From an uncultured Mycoplasmataceae bacterium (GTDB lineage Bacteria > Bacillota_I > Bacilli_A > Mycoplasmatales > Mycoplasmoidaceae): DNA of 5,031 nt. A program made the position numbers and the translations under genes. Positions 1 through 5,031 of the stretch are shown here, in pieces (positions within the stretch are counted from its first letter, which is position 1; each line of letters begins with the position of its first letter). Location of the stretch: the NCBI GenBank assembly GCA_949289925.1, contig CASEPW010000032.1:1-5031 (forward strand). The letters are read 5' to 3'. The notes beneath the pieces were generated by a model. The model was not told the DNA's origin, searched no databases, and saw only the letters and a program-made list of their open reading frames with translations.

Positions 1-1212
1 TGAAAAGGTTTATATTGTGTTTCTTGTGAAGAAAATTATACAATTAAAGAAGCTATTAAAAAAGAGGATTTTTTTGTTTGCCAACATGGCCACAAATTAG
101 TAGAAATAAATGAAGAATCTTATTTTTTTAAAATGAGTGAATTTCAAGAATGAATTAAAAAAACATTAACTGCAACTAATTTAATTATTCCTGAATCTAG
201 AACTAATGAATTATTAAATAATTTTTTGAATGATAAATTAACAGATTTATCTATTTCAAGAACTTCATTTTCATGAGGGATAACAATCAATGAAAATAAA
301 AACCATGTTATTTATGTTTGAATGGATGCATTAATGAATTATATAACAGGTTTGGGTTATGGCACTGATGATGATAGTTATTTTCAAGAATTTTGAAATA
401 ATGATGAATCTGAAAAAATTCATTTAATTGCAAAGGAAATTACACGTTTCCATTGTATATATTGACCTATCTTTTTACATGTATTAAATTTACCATTACC
501 AACAAAAATAATTTCTCATGGTTGAATTATTACACCTGAAGGGAAAATGTCTAAATCCCTAGGTAATGTGATTGACCCTAACAATTTATTAGATGAATAC
601 AATCGTGAAATCATAAGATATTATTTTTTAAAAGATATGAATATCTCTTCTGATAATGTTTTTAGTTTAGAAACTATGATTGGTACATACAATGGAGATT
701 TAGCAAATAATTACGGAAATTTAATTTCTAGAAGTTTAGGAATGTTAAAAAAATATTGCAATAACACTATTCCTAATTTTAATGATAATAACAAATTTAT
801 TACTATTTTAAATCAGTTAGATCACATTAATCAAAAATGTTATAAATTAGCAGATAATTTACAAATTCAAGAATTATTGTATGAAATTCAAGATATTATT
901 AACATTGCAAATAAATTAATTGAGGATACAAAACCATGAGAATTATTCAAAAATAATGATTTAGAATCTATCAATGATTTAATGTATATTCTATTTAAAA
1001 TTATTGAATCAACTTCTTTCTGATTGCAACCTATTATTATAGATTCAATCACTTCTGTTATGAATCAAACAAATATTAAAATTAATGAATTAAGTTATAA
1101 TGACTTGTTCAATAAAAAATCAATAAGCAATATTGTTTGTGGAGATGCATCTCCAATATTTGTCAGAATTGATTTAAAAAAAGAAATGGATAAAATTAAA
1201 ATAAATCAGTAA
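1..1212 (+). CDS. metG: Methionyl-tRNA synthetase, 5'-truncated by window edge
   Basis: Class I aminoacyl-tRNA synthetase that activates methionine with ATP and charges elongator and initiator tRNA-Met in the cytosol. The visible 403 residues (frame 1 from base 1) begin just before the connective-peptide knuckle YCVSCEENYT, so the HIGH motif and roughly 110 residues are missing if the protein has the usual ~510. Seen in order: SISRTSFSWG (W at 274), VWMDAL (319), KEITRFHCIYWP (443-468), the catalytic loop KMSKS at 544-558, then the helical anticodon-binding domain with NLISRSL and KPWELF (W at 937), whose Pro-Trp matches the anticodon-recognition pair of the family. Nine UGA codons (1, 151, 274, 319, 394, 463, 523, 937, 1021) encode Trp. 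The gene ends at TAA 1210-1212 without a C-terminal EMAP-type tRNA-binding domain. In the knuckle the second Cys pair appears reduced to C-x-H. The identification is certain. Confidence 0.97.
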
Positions 1213-1214
1213 AA

Positions 1215-1223
1215 TGTTATAAT
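1215..1223 (+). promoter_or_regulatory. Extended -10 promoter of rpsU
   Basis: TGTTATAAT is a perfect TGn extension plus a consensus TATAAT (1218-1223). It starts three bases after the metG stop, which predicts transcription from about 1230 and a leader of about 28 nt. No good -35 hexamer is present at 16-18 nt spacing (the best is ATTAAA at 1195-1200), which is usual for mollicutes and tolerated with an extended -10. The box lies inside a small dyad (ATGTTAT at 1214-1220 / ATAACAT at 1225-1231) with no T-run, so it is unlikely to be a metG terminator. Confidence 0.65.
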
Positions 1224-1241
1224 AATAACATATTATTTATG

Positions 1242-1252
1242 AAGGGGGGTGA
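1242..1252 (+). promoter_or_regulatory. Very strong Shine-Dalgarno of rpsU
   Basis: AAGGGGGGTGA ends five bases before the ATG at 1258. Aligned to the canonical AAGGAGGTGA, it can pair along its whole length with the anti-SD, using two G-U wobbles. A run of six G is striking in this AT-rich DNA and is the strongest ribosome binding site in the window. It fixes the rpsU start. Confidence 0.85.
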
Positions 1253-1257
1253 GAAAT

Positions 1258-1428
1258 ATGTCAAAAACTATTATTGTTGAAAATGATTTAGAACAAGCAA
1301 TTAAGAGATTTAAAAGAATTTCTAATGAAACTAGAAGAGATTTTAGAAAACATATATTCTATTTAAGACCTGGTCTTCGTAGAATGGAAAAAGAAAAAGA
1401 AGCTGCTAAGAAAAGAAATAAATATTAA
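1258..1428 (+). CDS. rpsU: 30S ribosomal protein bS21
   Basis: Small basic protein of the 30S platform, next to the 3' end of 16S rRNA, involved in translation initiation. The 56-residue product starts MSKTIIVEND and has the family core: LEQAIKRFKR (11-20), an Arg-rich middle around TRRDFRKHIFYLRPGLRR, and a Lys/Arg-rich tail AAKKRNKY. Length and charge fit bS21 (about 55-70 residues). There is no Trp. It was too short to stand out as an open reading frame, but it has its own promoter, a very strong SD and a terminator immediately downstream. It is therefore probably a monocistronic unit with some readthrough into the next cluster. Confidence is high. Confidence 0.96.
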   Translation: MSKTIIVENDLEQAIKRFKRISNETRRDFRKHIFYLRPGLRRMEKEKEAAKKRNKY

Positions 1429-1434
1429 TTTAAG

Positions 1435-1464
1435 AAAGTATACTATATGTAGTATACTTTTTTT
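1435..1464 (+). terminator. Intrinsic terminator after rpsU
   Basis: A perfect 11-bp inverted repeat, AAAGTATACTA (1435-1445) and TAGTATACTTT (1450-1460), with loop TATG (1446-1449), is followed by an unbroken T-run at 1458-1464. It starts seven bases after the rpsU stop. The T-run ends at the base before the next ATG (1465), so the terminator fills the whole intergenic gap. The stem is AT-rich (two G-C pairs per arm), so termination may be incomplete. Confidence 0.85.
1453..1458 (+). promoter_or_regulatory. Candidate -10 box inside the terminator, for the trmR-like gene
   Basis: TATACT, one mismatch from TATAAT, lies in the right arm of the terminator, with six bases between it and the ATG at 1465. 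A start about 7 nt after the box would fall on the A of the ATG and give a leaderless mRNA. A weak -35-like TTAAGA sits at 1430-1435 (17-nt spacer). In support, no SD-like purine tract directly precedes 1465 and an in-frame TAG at 1450-1452 excludes an earlier start. This is inference: the same bases are explained by the hairpin. Confidence 0.4.
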
Positions 1465-2037
1465 ATGAATAATATTGATGATATATTAAAAAAATATAAT
1501 GAAGAATATCATGTTGCATCATTAAGAGATGAAACAATGAGCTTTTTATTTTTAATAATAGAGAAAAATAATATTGCAAATATCTTAGAAATAGGTGGGG
1601 GAGTTGGTTATGGTGCTTATCGCATTGTAAATAGATTCCCATGTGTCAAAATTGATTCTATAGAAAAAAATGAAGATAAAACTAAGATAGCAAAAGAAAT
1701 ATTAAGTGATTATAAAAATATAACTTTCATAAATGAAGATTGTTACTTATTTAATACAACAAAAAAATATAATTTAATAATTATAGATGGTCCAAAAAGA
1801 AATCAAATTAAATTATTTAATCATTTATTAAAATTTGCAAACAATGACACTATATTCTTTGTTGATAATATAAAATTATTGTCATTAAGAAATTTAAAAA
1901 ATAGGACAACTAATCAACAAAAAATTATTGATTCAGTAGATGAATTCAAACAATATTTATTAACAATGAAAGATCTAAAATTTAAATATTTTGATATAGA
2001 TGATGGAATTATGGTTGGAGGTATAAAATGAAACTAG
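1465..2037 (+). CDS. trmR: SAM-dependent O-methyltransferase, TrmR/YrrM type
   Basis: Probable tRNA U34 methyltransferase converting 5-hydroxyuridine to 5-methoxyuridine. The 190-residue class I (COMT-like, methyltransferase 3) protein shows motif I NILEIGGGVGYG (39-50) for SAM binding, acidic E67 at the end of strand 2 (IDSIEKN), D92 in NEDCYLF, D108 in LIIIDGPKRN, and D134-N135 in FFVDNI. D108/D134/N135 match the divalent-metal triad of this family. It seems about 25 residues shorter at the N-terminus than B. subtilis TrmR (about 217). An in-frame TAG at 1450 fixes the start at 1465 or later, and no SD precedes it. In code 4 the TGA at 2029 is Trp and the true stop is TAG 2035-2037, overlapping the next gene by 10 nt. 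The family call is strong. The specific substrate is inferred from the two U32 genes that follow, as in yrrMNO. Other O-methyltransferase substrates remain possible. Confidence 0.8.
2017..2022 (+). promoter_or_regulatory. Shine-Dalgarno of the yrrN-like gene
   Basis: GGAGGT lies inside the end of the methyltransferase gene, five bases before the ATG at 2028. It is a full-strength site and supports reinitiation or coupled translation across the 10-nt overlap. Confidence 0.8.
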
Positions 2038-2939
2038 TTGTTGAGCCATTTAACTATAACCATGCAATAGATTGTATAAATATGAATATTGACGCAATAA
2101 TTATAGGTTTAAATAATTTTTCTTTAAGAAATTCTTATTCTTATAGTATTGAGGAGTTAAAAAAAATTATCTTAGTTAAAAATAAAACAAAAGTTTTTGT
2201 TAAGATTAATAGTTTCATTTTTGAAAATGATTTGAAATCTTTATCAGAATTATTGACTGAATTGTCAAAATTGTCAATTGATGAAATAATTTTTTCTGAT
2301 TATTCAATTCCACAAATAAATAATGAATTAAATTTAAACCTAAAATTAAGATATAATCCTGAAACATTAGTAACATCATATTTTCAATTTCCTTTTTTTG
2401 CTGAAAATAATTTTAATTGTGTCACTCTTTCAAGAGAAATACCAAAATATGAATTAAAAGAAATAATTAATAATAAGCAAACTGGTTTAGAAATTGAGAT
2501 TCAATGCCACGGTTATTTATTTATTATGCATTCAAGATGAAATCTTATATCAAATTTTGAAAAATATTATGATATTTCATTACCACACAGTCAATTAAAA
2601 ATAAAAGAAGAATTAAGAAAATTACCAAACATTATTTCACAGGATCAATATGGAACTCATATGTTTTCAGGCTACCAAATTTATACTCTAGATATTTTAA
2701 ATGAACTTGATGGAATTGATTGATTGAGAATTGATACAATTAATATGAAACAAGAAGAAGCAATAAAAGTTGTTGAAATATATAAACATATAATTGATTA
2801 CTATAATCAAAATAAAAATTTACCTAATAATATAAATGATTTAGTTTTAAAACTTGAAGAAGTCAGTTCTTCTAAATTATCACATTCTTTCTTAGGAACT
2901 GTTAATGACATTTTACATATGGAGAAATGTGATGAATAA
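2028..2939 (+). CDS. yrrN: U32 peptidase-like protein, YrrN/TrhP1 type, lacking the cysteine cluster
   Basis: Probable partner subunit for 5-hydroxyuridine formation at tRNA U34. The 303 residues read through UGA Trp codons at 2538 and 2721 to TAA 2937-2939. An N-terminal TIM-barrel-like part (KLVVEPFNYNHAI...IDAIIIGL) resembles U32 proteins. The family signature region is present but altered: E157-I-Q-C-H-G162 aligns with E-x-F-x2-G, while the positions of the two signature cysteines are F165 and N172, in LFIMHSRWN. The two later cysteines seen in the downstream paralogue are also missing. The length fits B. subtilis YrrN (about 309). It overlaps the gene before by 10 nt and the gene after by 8 nt, so the three should be made together. 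Despite the 'peptidase' family name, protease activity is not implied. Assignment as the YrrN paralogue rests on its size, the HG-Y-L...HSR motif and its order before a full U32 gene. Confidence 0.78.
2921..2924 (+). promoter_or_regulatory. Shine-Dalgarno deciding the yrrO-like start
   Basis: GGAG is seven bases before the ATG at 2932. It favours 2932 over the in-frame ATG at 2905, which has no SD and would add nine residues (MTFYIWRNV) ahead of the conserved MNKKVELLSPAG start. Confidence 0.75.
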
Positions 2940-4116
2940 GAAAGTTGAATTATTATCCCCAGCTGGAAATAAAGAAAAAGCTATTTATGCTCTTAATTAT
3001 GGTGCAGATGCTATTTTCTTAGGAGCAAAAATATTTTCATTAAGAGCTAGAGCATCTAATTTTGAATATGATGATATTCGTGAAATTGTTAAATATGCTC
3101 ATTTATTAAACAAAAAAGTTTATCTTGTGACAAATGTTATATCGCACAATAATCTTGCTAATCAATTTATAGAATTTATGGATAAAATAAAAGATATTAA
3201 AATTGATGGTTTTATAACTGCAGATCCATATTTTATAAAAACATTAAATGACGCTTATAAAAATTGTGAAATCCATATTTCTACTCAACAATCAATTACA
3301 AATTCTAAAGCTGCACTTTTTTTTAAAAAATATAATGTAACTAGAGTAGTACTTGCTCGTGAGATGACAATGAATGAAATTAAAGATATTACTAATGCAT
3401 TAAAGGATAAAATGGAGGTAGAAATTTTTATTCACGGTGCAGTATGTATAGCATATAGTGGACGTTGTATGATGAGTAATAATTTTTCTTTGAGAGATTC
3501 AAATGTAGGTGGTTGTGCACAATCATGTAGATGAATGTATAAAATTTTAAATAATGATATCAATCATTTTTTTACTATGAGTGCAAAGGATATGACATAT
3601 GTTAATTATATTGATGAATTAATAAAATTAGGTATTTCATGCTTTAAAATTGAAGGAAGAATGAAATCATTAAATTATATAACTACTGTTACAAAAACAT
3701 ATAGAGAATTAATAGATAATATTTACTCAAAAAAACAATTTAATAAATCAGAGTTTTATAGTAAATTATCTGAAGTAGCTAATAGATCATTTGATGATGC
3801 ATTTTTATTTGATGCAAATCAAAATAAAATGTTATATCATGATGTTCAAGAAAACCCAAATCAGGATTATGTATTTGTAATTACAAAAAAAATTGATAAG
3901 AATACATTCGAAATTATTTCAAAAAATTATTTTGATTTAAATATGAAATTTAAAATAATAACACCAAAAAATGAATATAATATTGAAATAGAAGAATTAA
4001 TTGATAAAGATGGTGTTAAATTAAATACAGTACACACACCAATGACTAAATTAATTTTAAAAACGAAAATTGATCTTGATGATTGAGAGTTTGGAATAGG
4101 AAAAAGATATGAATAA
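2932..4116 (+). CDS. yrrO: U32 family protein, YrrO/TrhP2 type (tRNA U34 hydroxylation)
   Basis: Probable catalytic, Fe-S-binding component that hydroxylates tRNA U34 to 5-hydroxyuridine. The 394 residues (B. subtilis YrrO about 422) read through UGA Trp at 3532 and 4084 to TAA 4114-4116. The N-terminal barrel starts VELLSPAG (5-12), then GADAIFLG and RARASNF. Residues 164-182 match the complete U32 signature E-x-F-x2-G-[SA]-[LIVM]-C-x4-G-x-C-x-[LIVM]-S. Four cysteines, C172, C179, C195 and C199 (C-x6-C-x15-C-x3-C), form a likely cluster site. FKIEGRMKSLNYI follows, then a small C-terminal domain ending EFGIGKRYE. It overlaps yrrN by 8 nt and nfo by 8 nt. The U32 call is near certain. The tRNA role follows from the family and the trmR-yrrN-yrrO order. 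An rRNA hydroxylase role (RlhA-like) is the main alternative. Confidence 0.88.
4098..4101 (+). promoter_or_regulatory. Shine-Dalgarno of nfo
   Basis: AGGA within the last codons of the yrrO-like gene lies seven bases before the ATG at 4109. It supports that start and coupled translation across the 8-nt overlap. Confidence 0.65.
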
Positions 4117-4987
4117 AAAATTGATTATAGGTTCACATATGGGATTGTCATCGCCAAATTATTTAGTTGATGTTGTTAATGAAACAATAGTAAATGATGC
4201 TAATACTTTTATGATTTATACTGGTGCACCACAAAATACGATTAGAAAAGATGTTTCATTATTTAAAATTGAAGAAGCACATGATTTGATGACAAAAAAT
4301 AATATATCAAAAGAAAATATCATTATACATGCTCCATATATTATAAACTTATGCTCTTCAAAATCAGATGTTAGGGAATTAGCTATTGAATTTTTGACAA
4401 AAGAATTAATTCGTGTTGAACAAATGGGTTTTGATAAACTAGTACTTCATCCAGGTAGTAGATTAGAACAGGATTTAGATGTAGGAATAAATCAAATAAT
4501 TAGTGGCTTAAAAATTGCATTAAAACAAGCAAATAATAATGTAAAAATTCTATTAGAAACAATGGCAGGTAAAGGTTCTGAAATCGGTAGAAATATTAAT
4601 GAGATAAAAGCAATAATTGATGGTGTAAATAGTGAAAAAATTGCAGTTTGTTTAGATACGTGTCATTTGAATGATTCAGGTGTAAATCTATCTGAATTTG
4701 ATAAATTTTTAGAAGAATTTGATAAGAAAATTGGTTTAAATAAAATACTATGTATTCATATAAATGATTCTAAAAACATTATAGGTTCTAATAAAGATAG
4801 ACATGAAAATATTGGTTATGGAACAATAGGTTTTGATGTTTTATTAAGTATTATTTATCATGAAAAATTAGAAAATATTCCTAAAATATTAGAAACCCCA
4901 TGACCAAAGATTGATGGCAAGGAAATTTCTCCTTATAAAACTGAAATTTCAATGATTAAAAATAAGAAATTTAAAAAGTGGTTTTAA
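4109..4987 (+). CDS. nfo: Endonuclease IV (AP endonuclease)
   Basis: Zn-dependent AP endonuclease of base-excision repair, cutting DNA 5' of abasic sites. The 292 residues match the family length (E. coli about 285). All nine expected trinuclear zinc ligands are visible: H74 (IIIHAPY), H114 (LVLHPGS), E150 (ILLETMAG), D183 and H186 (CLDTCHLNDSG), H217 (IHINDSKN), D230 and H232 (KDRHENIG) and E262 (ILETPW). UGA at 4901 encodes the Trp of ETPW. The window's only in-frame UGG is at 4979 in the C-terminal KKWF, before TAA 4985-4987. It overlaps the upstream U32 gene by 8 nt, so it is transcribed and probably translated with the tRNA-modification genes. No terminator hairpin with a T-run follows. 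The identification is certain. Confidence 0.97.
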
Positions 4988-4997
4988 AAATATTATA

Positions 4998-5008
4998 TAT
5001 AATATAAT
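4998..5008 (+). promoter_or_regulatory. Tandem TATAAT boxes before the next gene
   Basis: Two consensus TATAAT hexamers overlap by one base (4998-5003 and 5003-5008) in the AT-only spacer after nfo. The second ends six bases before an ATG at 5015, so a start about 7 nt downstream would be leaderless. The spacer also contains an imperfect AT-only dyad (4989-4996 with 5007-5014). In sequence this AT-rich, TATAAT matches arise easily by chance, so support is modest. Confidence 0.4.
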
Positions 5009-5014
5009 AATATT

Positions 5015-5031
5015 ATGAAAAAAACTAAAAA
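5015..5031 (+). CDS. Possible start of a further gene, cut by window edge
   Basis: ATG at 5015 opens a frame reading MKKTK before the window ends. The Lys-rich start is common in mollicute proteins, including secreted ones, but five codons do not allow identification. No SD precedes it. A TATAAT six bases upstream suggests a leaderless start. It could equally be chance. Confidence 0.35.

Noticed and set aside
547..939. Apparent separate 130-residue protein starting at MSKS
   Set aside because: It is an internal piece of metG between UGA codons. The start is the KMSKS motif, and UGA at 937 is the Trp of KPWELF.
1214..1231. Dyad after metG as a possible terminator
   Set aside because: The stem is only 7 bp, nearly all A-T, with no T-run. 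The bases are better explained by the extended -10 box.
2251..2285. Short direct repeat ATTGTCAA in the yrrN-like gene
   Set aside because: Only two copies are present, in frame within a Leu/Ser-rich helix (SKLSI). This is low-complexity coding sequence, not a repeat element.
2905..2931. Earlier ATG for the yrrO-like gene
   Set aside because: No SD precedes 2905, and the added nine residues lie outside the conserved family start. ATG 2932 has GGAG at the right distance.
2724..2939. Apparent small gene with a TTG start
   Set aside because: It is the C-terminal part of the yrrN-like gene after UGA-Trp at 2721. The TTG is an internal Leu codon.
3535..4086. Apparent independent 183-residue gene after TGA 3532
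   Set aside because: It has no SD and continues the U32 protein in the same frame. UGA 3532 and UGA 4084 are Trp, so there is neither a frameshift nor a split gene.
4989..5014. AT-only inverted repeat after nfo as a possible terminator or regulatory site
   Set aside because: The stem contains no G or C, the loop is 10 nt and no T-run follows. Such dyads are expected by chance in this composition.

Overview
The window is strongly AT-rich and can only be read with genetic code 4 (UGA = Trp). Fifteen in-frame UGA codons fall at conserved Trp or tolerated positions of five proteins, against a single UGG (in nfo). This points to a mollicute (Mycoplasma/Spiroplasma/Ureaplasma-type relative). I cannot assign the genus. 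All genes lie on the + strand and are tightly packed, with no gene-free stretch over 50 bases. No mobile element, CRISPR array, tRNA or rRNA was seen.

Region 1 (1-1212) holds the C-terminal three quarters of methionyl-tRNA synthetase (metG), cut off by the left edge. Region 2 (1213-1464) is a compact rpsU unit: extended -10 promoter, very G-rich Shine-Dalgarno, the 56-residue ribosomal protein bS21, and a strong intrinsic terminator. Region 3 (1465-4987) is a four-gene, translationally coupled cluster with overlaps of 10, 8 and 8 nt. It runs: a COMT-like O-methyltransferase (TrmR/YrrM type), a degenerate U32-family protein (YrrN/TrhP1 type), a full U32-family protein with four clustered cysteines (YrrO/TrhP2 type), and endonuclease IV (nfo). 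Region 4 (4988-5031) is AT-only spacer with two TATAAT boxes and the probable first codons of another gene.

The first three genes of region 3 keep the gene order of Bacillus subtilis yrrM-yrrN-yrrO. From memory of the literature, the U32 pair there makes 5-hydroxyuridine at tRNA position 34 and TrmR methylates it to 5-methoxyuridine. Most of the window would therefore serve translation (Met-tRNA charging, 30S assembly/initiation, wobble-base modification), with a base-excision-repair enzyme attached at the end.

The most interesting points are: a wobble-modification pathway in a lineage often thought to use unmodified U34 and to lack the shikimate pathway said to feed it; the split of the U32 pair into a cysteine-bearing and a cysteine-less partner; and a terminator that abuts the methyltransferase start codon and contains a plausible -10 box spaced for leaderless transcription. 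No wholly new system is evident.
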